Shown: positions 15,090-22,899 of the stretch, in pieces | How the letters are laid out: each line of letters opens with the position of its first letter | Position numbering within the stretch: the first letter of the stretch is position 1 | DNA from: Cellulomonas soli | GTDB lineage: Bacteria > Actinomycetota > Actinomycetes > Actinomycetales > Cellulomonadaceae | Direction of reading: 5' to 3' | NCBI RefSeq assembly: GCF_013409305.1 | Contig: NZ_JACBZJ010000001.1 | Location: 2,294,001 to 2,358,000 of the forward strand | Length of the DNA stretch: 64,000 nucleotides | The notes under the pieces: model-generated | Told to the model about the DNA's origin: nothing | Seen by the model: only the letters and a program-made list of their open reading frames with translations | The model's database searches: none | Program-made: the position numbers and the translations under genes

Positions 15090-16487
15090 ATGCCGATCTT
15101 CGAGCTCGACGAGGGCAAGGTGCGCCTCGTCCAGCCGATGCAGCCTCTGGCCGGGTCGTTCGCGCAGGAGTGCGCGTCGCTGCTGTCCGGTCATCTCGCC
15201 GCGATCGCCGGCGAGGCGCTCTTCACGGTGCGCTCTCGTGCGGCGGTCCCCGAGCACACCGACGCCCCTGACCTGCTGGCGCTCGACGCGTCCGGCCGCC
15301 CCGTGGTCTTCGACGTCGCCCAGGTCATCGACGAGGACGCGCTCGTGACGGCGATGCGTCGCGCGGGCCAGGCCGGACGGATGACCGCGACCGACCTCGC
15401 CCGGGCGTACCACGTGGACCCGGCCCGGTTCGGTGTCGACTACGCGGCGTTCCGCGAGCAGGTCTCCTCCGGTCCGCAGACCTCCCGGCGCGAGGGCGTC
15501 CGGCTCGTGCTGCTCTGCTCGGAGGTCGCCGCCGAGGCCGTCGACTCGCTGGCGTTCCTGCGCGGCCCCGGTCGGCACGTCGAGGTCTTCCAGGTCGGCG
15601 TGGTCCGGGGTGCGGACGACCGGCGCCTGGTCGACGTCTCCCCGCTGGCCGTGCACGAGGGTGTCCGCCGGTCGGTCGAGCCGACCGCGCTGCGCCTCGT
15701 GCGTTCCAGCGAGGCGTTCGCCAGCGCGATGGCCTACCACCCGGAGGACGTGCGCAACCCCTCGGGCCCCGCGTTCGGCCGCCGCCCCAGCCCGCCGACC
15801 GGTGAGCTGCGTGCCGTCGGGCCGGCAGAGCGCCCGCCCGTGCCGGCGCCGACGCCGCTGACCAAGCGCGGCACGCTCACCGAGCCGACGCCGCTGCCCT
15901 TCGGCCCGTTCGGTCGCGACGACGACCAGCCGGACGAGGGTGAGAACCCGCTGACCACCACGGCTCCCCTGCTGCCCACCCCGCCGGACGACGGCGAGCA
16001 CGGCCGCCCGGCCGCTCCCGCGGGCCTGCGCACGCTCGCGCCGGCCGACGTGACGGCCGTGCCCCCGGCAGGTCTGCTGACGGGGCCGACGGCGGCCCTG
16101 CGCGCCAGCATGATCGGCGGCACGCGCGCGGGCTCGGACGGCGCGGCCTCGTGGCGCTCGCTGCAGGGCGACGACGCGCTCTCGGGCTGGACGCCGCTCG
16201 GTGACCCGTCCGTGCAGATCCCGCGGCCCGAGCTGACGATGCTCGCCAAGAGCCGGCGCGCCGTGACGACGCTGGTGTGGCTGCGCGAACGGCGCGGTCA
16301 GCGGCTGCAGGCCCTGCTGCGCTCCGACGGGCTCATCGAGCTGCCCGACGGCGCGGTGTACGCCGACCCGAGCGAGGCCGCGGCCGCTGCCGTCGGTTCG
16401 GAGTCGGCGGTGGACGGCTGGCGCTCGTGGCGGCTGGGCGACGGCGGTCCGACGCTGGCCGAGGCGACGGGCGCAGCCCCGCTCTGA
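15090..16487 (+). CDS. RAMA-domain protein with degenerate nuclease-like N-terminus
   Basis: This is a 465-residue, three-part protein. The N-terminal 170 residues resemble a PD-(D/E)XK/DUF91-type fold (D-L-L-A-L-D-A-S-G-R-P-V-V-F-D-V), but the expected E-x-K after the second strand reads D-V-A, so nuclease activity is unlikely. A Pro/Thr-rich linker spans about 240-375. The C-terminal 90 residues match the RAMA (restriction/adenine-methylase-associated) pattern: G-Q-R-L-Q-A-L-L-R-S-D-G-L-I, D-G-A-V-Y-A-D-P-S-E-A-A and D-G-W-R-S-W. RAMA domains are linked to modified-DNA systems. The ATG at 15090 has AGGAGGGG 10 bp upstream. No methylase is adjacent. The true role is unknown. Confidence 0.6.
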   Translation: MPIFELDEGKVRLVQPMQPLAGSFAQECASLLSGHLAAIAGEALFTVRSRAAVPEHTDAPDLLALDASGRPVVFDVAQVIDEDALVTAMRRAGQAGRMTATDLARAYHVDPARFGVDYAAFREQVSSGPQTSRREGVRLVLLCSEVAAEAVDSLAFLRGPGRHVEVFQVGVVRGADDRRLVDVSPLAVHEGVRRSVEPTALRLVRSSEAFASAMAYHPEDVRNPSGPAFGRRPSPPTGELRAVGPAERPPVPAPTPLTKRGTLTEPTPLPFGPFGRDDDQPDEGENPLTTTAPLLPTPPDDGEHGRPAAPAGLRTLAPADVTAVPPAGLLTGPTAALRASMIGGTRAGSDGAASWRSLQGDDALSGWTPLGDPSVQIPRPELTMLAKSRRAVTTLVWLRERRGQRLQALLRSDGLIELPDGAVYADPSEAAAAAVGSESAVDGWRSWRLGDGGPTLAEATGAAPL

Positions 16488-16523
16488 CCCGGGCCGGCGC
16501 CGTGCGAGCGCGCTCGGGGCTGC

Positions 16524-17492
16524 TCAGCTCCACCCGTAGGCCGACACCCACCGGTCGATCTCCGCGTACACGCGGGCGCGCACCGGGGGTGCGGACAGCA
16601 CCAGGTCGTGCATGCCGCCCGTGATGCGCACGACCGTGACGTTCGAGCCCAGCTGGACGGCCCGGCGGGCGAGCAGCTCGACGTCCAGCACGCTGTCGGC
16701 CGCGCGCATGTCCTCGCTCCACCGCGGGCTGATCACGGTGCGTGCCGAGGCGAGCATGAGGATCGGGTGCTCGATGTGCAGCCCGCGGGCGACCGTGGCG
16801 TGCCCGGCGGTGATCGCCCGGAGCCATCCGGCCCGGACGGGGAACGACGGTGTGGGACGCCAGGCCTCGTCGATGGTCCACTCCCCGCCGAACCGCGCCT
16901 CGACCGAGCGGGCGTAGAAGCCGGGGTCGATGTTCGGCAACGGTGTGCGCGGCTGGAACCGGGCGAGCTGGGCGAGCGCCGGCCCGGAGGCGTACCGCAC
17001 GATCGCTGACCCCTGCAGCTCGAGCCACGGGCTGTTGAGCACGAGCCCGGAGACCTGCCCGGGGTGCCGGTTGGCCCACAGCACGCCGATCAGGCCGCCC
17101 GTCGAGTGACCCATGAGCATGACGCGGCCGTGCGGGCCGATCTCGGTGCGCACCACGTCGAGCGCGGCGTCCAGGTCCTGGTCGTAGCGCTGCAGGTCGT
17201 CGGTGTACCCGGGCGTCTGGTACGGGCGCAGGGACCGGCCGTACTTGTGCAGGTCGAGCGCGTAGAACGCGACGCCGCGTGCGTGCCAGAACTCCGCCAA
17301 CCCGGTCTGGAAGAAGTAGTCGGACCACCCGTGCACGTACAGGACGGCCCGCGCGGGTCGCTGCGGCTCGACGGTCGGCGGGCGGTACCGCACCAGGCTC
17401 GCGACGAGCTCGCCCTCGTCGTCGGGCGCGAGCGTGAGCGTCGCGACCTCGTAGCCCTCACCGAGGACGTCCGGCTCCCAGCTGACGGGCAT
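16524..17492 (-). CDS. alpha/beta hydrolase (lysophospholipase-like)
   Basis: These 322 residues carry the classic serine-hydrolase layout: oxyanion H-G-W-S-D near residue 54, nucleophile elbow G-H-S-T-G-G near 128, and a late G-G-M-H-D-L with the catalytic His. The F-W-H-A-R-G-V-A-F-Y-A-L-D-L-H-K-Y-G-R-S stretch is typical of Hydrolase_4/lysophospholipase-type enzymes. No signal peptide. The start (M-P-V-S-W) is preceded by GAGGAGAC. It sits 28 bp after the MDR oxidoreductase gene in the same direction, so it is probably co-transcribed. The substrate is unknown. Confidence 0.75.
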   Translation of the reverse strand: MPVSWEPDVLGEGYEVATLTLAPDDEGELVASLVRYRPPTVEPQRPARAVLYVHGWSDYFFQTGLAEFWHARGVAFYALDLHKYGRSLRPYQTPGYTDDLQRYDQDLDAALDVVRTEIGPHGRVMLMGHSTGGLIGVLWANRHPGQVSGLVLNSPWLELQGSAIVRYASGPALAQLARFQPRTPLPNIDPGFYARSVEARFGGEWTIDEAWRPTPSFPVRAGWLRAITAGHATVARGLHIEHPILMLASARTVISPRWSEDMRAADSVLDVELLARRAVQLGSNVTVVRITGGMHDLVLSAPPVRARVYAEIDRWVSAYGWS

Positions 17493-17520
17493 GCGGGCGT
17501 CTCCTCGCTGTGGCCGGGCG

Positions 17521-18480
17521 TCAGACCTCGAGGACGATCTTGCCGAACTGCGCGCCGTCGGCAAGCCGCGACAGGCCGTCCGCGGCGCGGGCCAGCGGGA
17601 ACGTGGAGTCGACGAGCGGTCGCACACCCGTGCGGGCGAGGAACGCGAGCAGGTGCACGAGGTCGTCGCGCGAGCCCATCGTGGTGCCGACGACGGTGAT
17701 CTCCTGGAAGAAGATCCGGGTCAGCTCGGCGGCGGTCGCGTCCCCGCTGGTGGCGCCCGCGACGACGATCGTGCCGCCGGGACGGACCGAGCGCACCGAG
17801 TGGGACCACGTGGCCCGGCCGACGCTCTCGAGCACGACGTCGACGCGCGGCACCCGGGCCCCCGGCTCGACGGCGGAGGCGGCGCCCAGCTCCAGGGCCT
17901 GCGCCCGACGGTTCTCGTCGCGGCTGGTCACGATCATCTCGAGGCCGGCGGCCGCACCGAGGCGGACGGCGGCCGTGGCCAGGCCCCCACCGGCGCCCTG
18001 CACGAGGACGCGCTGCCCGGGCGTCGCCCGCCCGGTCGTGAAGAGCATCCGGTACGCGGTCAGCCACGCGGTCGGCAGGCAGGCCGCCTCGACGAAGCTG
18101 AGCGCTGCCGGCTTGTCGACGAGGTTCCACGTCGGGACGGCGACCTGCTCGGCGAGCGTGCCGGGGTGCCGCTCGGAGAGCAGCGAGCGTGGTTCGTCCG
18201 GCCCGACGCCGTGGCCGCTCGGACCGCCGATCACGCCGTGCACGACGACCTCGCGGCCGTCCGCGGTGACGCCGGCGGCGTCGGTGCCGAGGATCATCGG
18301 CAGCTGCTCGGGGCGCAGGCCCACGCCGCGCAGCGACCACAGGTCGTGGTGGTTGAGCGCTGCGGCCCGCACGTCGACCGTGGTCCAGTGCTCGCGGGCC
18401 GGGGGTGCGGGGCGGTCGCCGACGTCGAGGCCGGCGATCGGGTCGTCGGGGCTGAACCGGGCGACGGTGGCGGCGAGCAT
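17521..18480 (-). CDS. MDR-family zinc-type alcohol dehydrogenase / quinone oxidoreductase
   Basis: This is a 319-residue medium-chain reductase with an N-terminal GroES-like domain (A-A-A-L-N-H-H-D-L-W-S-L-R-G and G-T-D-A-A-G-V) and a Rossmann NAD(P)-binding loop (V-Q-G-A-G-G-G-L-A-T-A-A). The C-terminus is F-G-K-I-V-L. The structural-zinc cysteines of classical alcohol dehydrogenases are not evident, so a quinone-oxidoreductase-like, zinc-free member is likely. The ATG at 18480 is 6 bp after TAGGGT, indicating a leaderless transcript and hence its own promoter inside the met gene cluster. Confidence 0.75.
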   Translation of the reverse strand: MLAATVARFSPDDPIAGLDVGDRPAPPAREHWTTVDVRAAALNHHDLWSLRGVGLRPEQLPMILGTDAAGVTADGREVVVHGVIGGPSGHGVGPDEPRSLLSERHPGTLAEQVAVPTWNLVDKPAALSFVEAACLPTAWLTAYRMLFTTGRATPGQRVLVQGAGGGLATAAVRLGAAAGLEMIVTSRDENRRAQALELGAASAVEPGARVPRVDVVLESVGRATWSHSVRSVRPGGTIVVAGATSGDATAAELTRIFFQEITVVGTTMGSRDDLVHLLAFLARTGVRPLVDSTFPLARAADGLSRLADGAQFGKIVLEV

Positions 18481-18486
18481 GCGCCC

Positions 18487-18492
18487 ACCCTA
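18487..18492 (-). promoter_or_regulatory. -10 element, leaderless MDR gene
   Basis: TAGGGT on the minus strand lies 6 bp before the ATG at 18480, matching the TANNNT-N6-7-start layout of leaderless actinobacterial genes. Confidence 0.5.
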
Positions 18493-18505
18493 GGACGTGC
18501 GCCGC

Positions 18506-19258
18506 TCAGAGCAGCGGCAGCATGCGCCCGAGGTCGGGGACGGCGTCCGAGGCGAACCGGGCCTGCAGCGCGCCCGTGAGCGCGTCGACGTCGTAGGGGG
18601 TGCGGCCTGCGGCGAGACGGACCCAGGCACGGGCGTCGACGACCTCGAGGTCCCAGCCGCCGCGGGCGACCACGATCCGCAGCAGCGCCTGCGCCACGAG
18701 GTCCAGCGCCTCGGCGTCGACGGGGTCCTCCTCGGCCGACAGCCGTGCGCGCCCCCGGGCGGAGGCCACCGACCGGGCGAGGTCGTCGGCGTGCACGGTC
18801 AGCTCGATCACCCGCGAGAGGGTCATCGTGCTCAGCAGGACCGGGCCGCGCCGGGCCTGGACGACGAGGTCGACCGGTCCGAGCTCGTCCAGCCGAGCGA
18901 AGGCCGCCCGCATGCGTGCGTCGACCCCGGCCAGCGGGTCGTCGGCGATCTCGACGGCGAGCTCGCGCGTGACCTGGGTGATCTCCGCCGCGCGCCCGGG
19001 GTACGTGCCGAGGTACTCCGCGAGGGTCAGCGGCACGGTGCCCTCGGGGAGGGGGACGCACGCGGCCAGCGCGTCCATCGCACGTCCGAGGTGCGCGACC
19101 AGCTCGTCGATCGTCCAGCCGGGAAGGACCGAGGCGGCCGTCCCGGTGCCGGCGTCGACGACCGCGCCGATCCAGGGGCGCAGGCGGTCCCACTGGGCGT
19201 GCAGGGCGTGCCGGGCGGCGGCGAGCTCGGCGGAGGCGGGTGCGGCGGCGGGGGTCAT
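18506..19258 (-). CDS. maleylpyruvate isomerase N-terminal / DinB-like domain protein
   Basis: These 250 residues begin with a four-helix DinB-like fold: W-T-I-D-E-L-V-A-H-L-G-R-A near residue 45 and E-L-T-V-H-A-D-D-L-A-R-S near 155, whose His residues would form the metal site. The rest is a smaller alpha/beta tail resembling sterol-carrier-like domains. In actinobacteria such proteins are often mycothiol-dependent metalloenzymes; the substrate is unknown. The gene lies 28 bp downstream of metX. Confidence 0.65.
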   Translation of the reverse strand: MTPAAAPASAELAAARHALHAQWDRLRPWIGAVVDAGTGTAASVLPGWTIDELVAHLGRAMDALAACVPLPEGTVPLTLAEYLGTYPGRAAEITQVTRELAVEIADDPLAGVDARMRAAFARLDELGPVDLVVQARRGPVLLSTMTLSRVIELTVHADDLARSVASARGRARLSAEEDPVDAEALDLVAQALLRIVVARGGWDLEVVDARAWVRLAAGRTPYDVDALTGALQARFASDAVPDLGRMLPLL

Positions 19259-19286
19259 GCGGCCATCGTGCCCGACCGGCGGGTGC

Positions 19287-20528
19287 TCAGACCGCGTGCG
19301 TCCGCAGGAAGTCCGAGACGATCGCGCCGACCTGGTCCTCCTCGATGAGGAACCCGTCGTGCCCGAACTCGGAGGCCACGGTCCGCACCGGCCCGGCACC
19401 GGGGATGCCCGCGGCGATCCGCTCGGACTGCGACGGCGGGAAGAGGCGGTCGGAGTCCACGGCGACCACCAGCGCCCGGGCGGTGATCTGCGCGAGCGCG
19501 GCCTCGACGCCCCCGCGGTCGCGGCCGAGGTCGTGCGTGATCATCGTGCGGGTCAGCGCGACGTAGGTGTTCGCGTCGAACCGTCGGCTCAGCTTGTCGC
19601 CGTGGTGGTCGAGGTAGGACTGGACGGCGAACCGGCCGCCCTCGAGCGGGTCCTCGGCGCCCTGCGGGATGCGGCCGAAGCGTTCGTCGAGCTCACGGGC
19701 CGACCGGTACGTCTGGTGCGCGATCTGCCGGGCGAGCCCGAGGCCCACGTGCGGGCCGTCACCGTCGTCGGCGTCGTAGTAGTCGCCGTCGCGGTAGCGC
19801 GGGTCGCCCTGGATCGCGGCGAGCTGCGTGTGGAACCCGGCGATCTGGTCGCCCGAGGTCTGCGCGGTCGTCGCGATGGCGGCGAGCGTGCGCACCCGGG
19901 TCGGTGCGCCGACGCCCCACTCGAGCACGCGCAGGCCGCCGAGCGAGGCACCGATCACGAGCGCCCACTCGTCGATGCCCAGCAGGTCGGCCAGCCGGAC
20001 CTCCGCGGCGACCTGGTCGCGCACGGTGAGCAGCGGGAACCGTCCGCCCCACGGGCGGCCGTCGGGTGCTGTCGAGGCAGGGCCGGTGGAGCCCTGGCAG
20101 CCGCCGAGCACGTTGGGGGCCACGACGAAGTACCGGTCGGTGTCGATCGGGGCGCCCGGTCCGACCATCGACTGCCACCAGCCGGCGGTCGGGTGCCCGG
20201 GGCCGGCCTCGCCCGTGACGTGCGAGTCGCCGGTGAGCGCGTGCAGGACGAGCACCGCGTTGCTGCCGTCCTCGGCGAGCGTGCCCCAGGTCTCGTAGGC
20301 GAGCCGGACCGCGGGTAGCCGGCCGCCCGACTCGAGGGCGAACGGGCCCAGGTCGGCGAACTGCCGCCGTCCGACCGGGTCGCCCTCGCGCCACGCGGCA
20401 CTGACCGGGGCCGGCGGGCGGTCGCCCAGCGGGGTGCGGCTGGCGAGCGTGCGTGCGCGCGCCGTCGTCCCGTGGCGGCTCGCGCGTCGCGTGGCCACGA
20501 GGTCGGGCAGGGTCGGCTCGTCAGGCAT
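19287..20528 (-). CDS. metX: homoserine O-acetyltransferase
   Basis: This is a 413-residue alpha/beta-hydrolase-fold enzyme that acetylates homoserine with acetyl-CoA, the first committed step of direct-sulfhydrylation methionine synthesis. Visible motifs: L-A-Y-E-T-W-G near 80, H-A-L-T-G-D-S-H, N-V-L-G-G-C-Q-G-S-T-G-P, the nucleophile elbow G-A-S-L-G-G, and the late G-H-D-G-F with catalytic His. The first 45 residues are a poorly conserved extension. The ATG at 20528 is 8 bp after TAAGGT, so it may have its own promoter as well as read-through from metY, which lies 185 bp upstream. Confidence 0.93.
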   Translation of the reverse strand: MPDEPTLPDLVATRRASRHGTTARARTLASRTPLGDRPPAPVSAAWREGDPVGRRQFADLGPFALESGGRLPAVRLAYETWGTLAEDGSNAVLVLHALTGDSHVTGEAGPGHPTAGWWQSMVGPGAPIDTDRYFVVAPNVLGGCQGSTGPASTAPDGRPWGGRFPLLTVRDQVAAEVRLADLLGIDEWALVIGASLGGLRVLEWGVGAPTRVRTLAAIATTAQTSGDQIAGFHTQLAAIQGDPRYRDGDYYDADDGDGPHVGLGLARQIAHQTYRSARELDERFGRIPQGAEDPLEGGRFAVQSYLDHHGDKLSRRFDANTYVALTRTMITHDLGRDRGGVEAALAQITARALVVAVDSDRLFPPSQSERIAAGIPGAGPVRTVASEFGHDGFLIEEDQVGAIVSDFLRTHAV

Positions 20529-20536
20529 CGCCGACC

Positions 20537-20542
20537 ACCTTA
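20537..20542 (-). promoter_or_regulatory. -10-like element before metX
   Basis: TAAGGT on the minus strand lies 8 bp before the metX ATG, giving a leaderless or one-base-leader transcript. It would allow metX expression independent of the metY attenuator. Confidence 0.4.
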
Positions 20543-20642
20543 CGGACGGCGCGCGGGGTGGGCGCGTCGGGACCGCGCACCGGGACGACCGCCCCCGACG
20601 GCCCGTGCGCGGCCCGCGCCCGCACCCCGCCACCGCCCGGAT

Positions 20643-20669
20643 GCGCCGTCGTGGGCAGGACGACGGCGC
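20643..20669 (-). terminator. perfect stem-loop between metY and metX
   Basis: A 10-bp perfect inverted repeat (GCGCCGTCGT) with a 7-nt loop lies 45 bp after the metY stop. No U-run follows. It may be a partial terminator or a 3'-end stabiliser that lets metY and metX be expressed at different levels. Confidence 0.5.
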
Positions 20670-20713
20670 CCGGGAGGGGCGAGGTGCGGGGCGGGTGCGG
20701 CACGGCTGGGACC

Positions 20714-22033
20714 TCAGGCGCCCTTGGCGGCGCGGAAGCCCGCGTCGAGGTCGGCGAGGATGTCGTCGACGTGCTCGATGCCGACCGCGAGGCGGACCAG
20801 GCCGGGCGTCACGCCGGACAGCGCCTGCTCCTCGGGCGTGAGCTGGCTGTGCGTCGTCGAGGCCGGGTGGATGACGAGCGAGCGCACGTCGCCGATGTTC
20901 GCGACGTTCGAGTGCAGCTCGAGCGCCGAGACGAACGCCTGGCCCGCCTCCGTGCCGCCGTCGATCTCGAACGCGAGCACGGCGCCCGCACCGCGCGGGG
21001 CGTACTTGAGCTGGTTGGCGTGCCACGGGCTGGACTCGAGCCCGGCGTAGTGCACGCCGAGCACGTCGTCGCGGGCCTCGAGCCACGCGGCGACCTTCTG
21101 CGCGTTCTCCACGTGCCGCTCGACGCGCAGCGACAGCGTCTCGATGCCCTGCGCGATGAGGAACGCGTTGAACGGGCTGATCGCCGAGCCGAGGTCGCGC
21201 AGCAGCTGCACGCGGGCCTTGAGGATGAACGAGAGGTTCGCGCCGAACGCGCCGCCGACGCCGAGGTCCCGGGCGAACACCAGGCCGTTGTAGGACGGGT
21301 CGGGCGTGTTGTAGTTCGGGAAGCGCTCGGGGTGCTGGGCGTAGTCGAACGTGCCGCCGTCGACGATGACGCCGCCGATGGCCGAGCCGTGGCCGCCGAG
21401 GTACTTGGTCGCCGAGTGCACCACGACGTCGGCGCCCCACTTCAGCGGGTTGATGAGGTACGGCGTGGCGACCGTGTTGTCGACGACCAGCGGCACGCCG
21501 TACTCGTGCGCGACGGCGGCGACGGACTCGATGTCCAGCACGTCGGACTTCGGGTTCGGGATCGTCTCGGCGTAGAACAGCTTGGTGTTCGGGCGGATCG
21601 CGTCCTTCCACGCCTGCGGGTCGTGCGGGTCGGAGACGAAGGTCGTCTCGATGCCCAGCTTCGGCAGCGTGTAGTGCAGCAGGTTGTACGTGCCGCCGTA
21701 GAGCGACGGGCTGGCCACGACGTGGTCGCCGGCCTCGGCGATGTTGAGGATCGCCAGCGTCTCGGCGGCCTGCCCCGAGGAGACGAGCAGCGCGCCGACG
21801 CCGCCCTCGAGGGAGGCGATGCGGTTCTCGACGACCTCCTGCGTGGGGTTGCCGATGCGCGTGTAGATCGGGCCGAGCTCCTTGAGCGCGAACCGGTCGG
21901 CGGCCTGCTGGGCGTTCTCGAAGACGTAGGACGTGGTCTGGTAGATCGGCAGCGAGCGGGCGCCCGTCGTCGGGTCGGGCTGCTGGCCGGCGTGGATCTG
22001 GCGGGTCTCGAAGTTCCAGCTCTCGTTGCTCAC
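20714..22033 (-). CDS. metY: O-acetylhomoserine sulfhydrylase (aminocarboxypropyltransferase)
   Basis: This is a 439-residue PLP enzyme of the Cys/Met metabolism family that converts O-acetylhomoserine plus sulfide to homocysteine. The PLP lysine is in S-A-T-K-Y-L-G-G-H-G (about residue 210). Other hallmarks are T-R-I-G-N-P-T near 60, S-S-G-Q-A-A, and a long insert (P-D-P-S-Y-N-G) typical of MetY over MetB. The GTG at 22033 has CCAGGAG 7-8 bp upstream and matches the usual N-terminus (W-x-F-E-T-R-Q-I-H-A-G). It forms a leftward unit with metX. The 200-bp leader carries a Cys-codon short ORF and a hairpin, suggesting attenuation. Confidence 0.94.
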   Translation of the reverse strand: MSNESWNFETRQIHAGQQPDPTTGARSLPIYQTTSYVFENAQQAADRFALKELGPIYTRIGNPTQEVVENRIASLEGGVGALLVSSGQAAETLAILNIAEAGDHVVASPSLYGGTYNLLHYTLPKLGIETTFVSDPHDPQAWKDAIRPNTKLFYAETIPNPKSDVLDIESVAAVAHEYGVPLVVDNTVATPYLINPLKWGADVVVHSATKYLGGHGSAIGGVIVDGGTFDYAQHPERFPNYNTPDPSYNGLVFARDLGVGGAFGANLSFILKARVQLLRDLGSAISPFNAFLIAQGIETLSLRVERHVENAQKVAAWLEARDDVLGVHYAGLESSPWHANQLKYAPRGAGAVLAFEIDGGTEAGQAFVSALELHSNVANIGDVRSLVIHPASTTHSQLTPEEQALSGVTPGLVRLAVGIEHVDDILADLDAGFRAAKGA

Positions 22034-22176
22034 GGTGTGCTCCTGGGTGCGATGGTTCACGGTCGTCACTGGGCGGTGCGGGTTCGTGGACCGTGGGAGC
22101 TCGGCAGGCGTCGTCCGCTCGTGGTCCGGGGTGGGTGGGCGCACGGGACGTGTCGGGGCTCAGCCGGTGGTGAGGG

Positions 22177-22194
22177 CGGACCGTCGAGGGTCCG
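22177..22194 (-). promoter_or_regulatory. hairpin in metY leader, attenuator candidate
   Basis: CGGACC and GGTCCG form a 6-bp stem with a 6-nt loop, starting 36 nt after the stop codon of the short Cys-codon ORF and about 145 nt before the metY GTG. Alternative pairing with the C-rich sequences on either side is possible but was not computed. Confidence 0.35.
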
Positions 22195-22230
22195 GCACCT
22201 GCCGCCGGGCACAGCCGAGCGTGCGCTGGG

Positions 22231-22257
22231 TCAGCGACACATTCGGCGGCAGGACAT
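22231..22257 (-). CDS. leaderless 8-codon leader peptide MSCRRMCR upstream of metY
   Basis: ATG-TCC-TGC-CGC-CGA-ATG-TGT-CGC-TGA: two Cys and two Met codons in eight, with a stop. The -10-like TAACCT lies 7 bp before the ATG, so the mRNA would begin at the start codon. Leaderless, cysteine-rich short ORFs are known in mycobacteria as cysteine-responsive attenuators of sulfur genes. The position before metY fits that model: low charged tRNA-Cys would stall ribosomes and change downstream folding. It is too short to be judged by coding statistics, so confidence rests on composition, promoter spacing and context. Confidence 0.6.
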   Translation of the reverse strand: MSCRRMCR

Positions 22258-22264
22258 GTCGGCG

Positions 22265-22270
22265 AGGTTA
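22265..22270 (-). promoter_or_regulatory. -10 element for the metY leader
   Basis: TAACCT on the minus strand lies 7 bp before the leader-peptide ATG. No strong -35 is seen; the GATGAGAC repeats lie about 35-60 bp upstream, where a regulator could act. Confidence 0.5.
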
Positions 22271-22301
22271 CGGCCGAGGCGCACGGCCTGGACAGGGTGG
22301 T

Positions 22302-22330
22302 CTCATCCAGTGAGATGACTGTCTCATCGA
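22302..22330 (-). promoter_or_regulatory. GATGAGAC direct-repeat operator candidate upstream of metY
   Basis: On the minus strand two GATGAGAC octamers are spaced 21 bp start to start (two helical turns), with an inverted copy (GTCATCTC) between them. The inner half also forms a TCTCA-N5-TGAGA palindrome on the plus strand (22301-22315). This arrangement suits a dimeric transcription factor bound just upstream of the leader promoter. I cannot name the regulator. Confidence 0.45.
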
Positions 22331-22401
22331 TGGACGCTCGTCCGGGTGGTCGGCACCGGCTCGGCGGCGCGAACGGGTGAACGGTATGCGGGGATCCGTC
22401 C

Positions 22402-22430
22402 GTTCGTCCTCCGGTCGTCCGCCGTTCGCC
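22402..22430 (+). promoter_or_regulatory. triple 11-bp PHO-box-like repeat upstream of the transglycosylase/kinase operon
   Basis: GTTCGTC, GGTCGTC and GTTCGCC occur at exactly 11-bp intervals (22402, 22413, 22424), matching the direct-repeat unit GTTCACC-N4 bound by PhoP in Streptomyces-type PHO boxes. It lies about 60-85 bp before the operon start. The rest of the 455-bp gap to metY holds only the metY leader elements described separately. Confidence 0.55.
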
Positions 22431-22488
22431 CTGCCGCGAGCCCAGGTGCGGTGGAGTACCCGCGGCGGCGTCACAGCAGGCGCTCAGG

Positions 22489-22899
22489 ATGAGAGGCGGG
22501 GTGCGCGCCGTGGCGCCCGTGTTCCAGCTCTACAGGTTCACCGACGAGGACACCGTGTGGTGGCGACTGGTCAGTCCGAACGGGCGGGGGATCGCCCGCG
22601 TCCCGCACGGGCTCCCCGACCCCGACGCCGCGCGCGAGTCCATCGCCGGCGTGGTCGCCGTCGTCGACCGGCTCGACCCCCTGCTTCGGCTCACGCCCGA
22701 GTACCGGTGGCGCTGGGAGCTGCAGCACGCAGGAGCGAGCGTCGTGCACGGCATCGGCGACCACGACCGCCGGGTGCGGTGCGAGAACGCCGCGCACCGC
22801 TTCCTGCAGATCGCCGCCGACGCGCCCACCGACCCGGTCGTCTGCACCTTCCGTCGCGTCGGTCCGGCCCCCCGGCTCGCCCGCAGGCTGGCCCGATGA
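22489..22899 (+). CDS. YegP/DUF1508-like small protein
   Basis: This 136-residue protein's first half (Y-R-F-T-D-E-D-T-V-W-W-R-L-V-S-P-N-G-R-G-I-A-R-V) resembles the YegP/DUF1508 fold (aromatic-rich strand, then W-x-x-x-A/S-x-N-G). The remainder is an unassigned beta/alpha segment ending in basic residues. The start may be the ATG at 22489 or the GTG at 22510; GAGGCGGGG sits well placed for the latter. It overlaps the next gene by ATGA, heading an operon with a lytic transglycosylase and a PASTA kinase. The role is unknown. Confidence 0.55.
   Translation: MRGGVRAVAPVFQLYRFTDEDTVWWRLVSPNGRGIARVPHGLPDPDAARESIAGVVAVVDRLDPLLRLTPEYRWRWELQHAGASVVHGIGDHDRRVRCENAAHRFLQIAADAPTDPVVCTFRRVGPAPRLARRLAR

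Noticed and set aside
22034..22300. SAM riboswitch in the metY leader
   Set aside because: I could not fit the conserved cores of known SAM riboswitch classes; the short Cys ORF and hairpin explain the leader better. A covariance search would decide.
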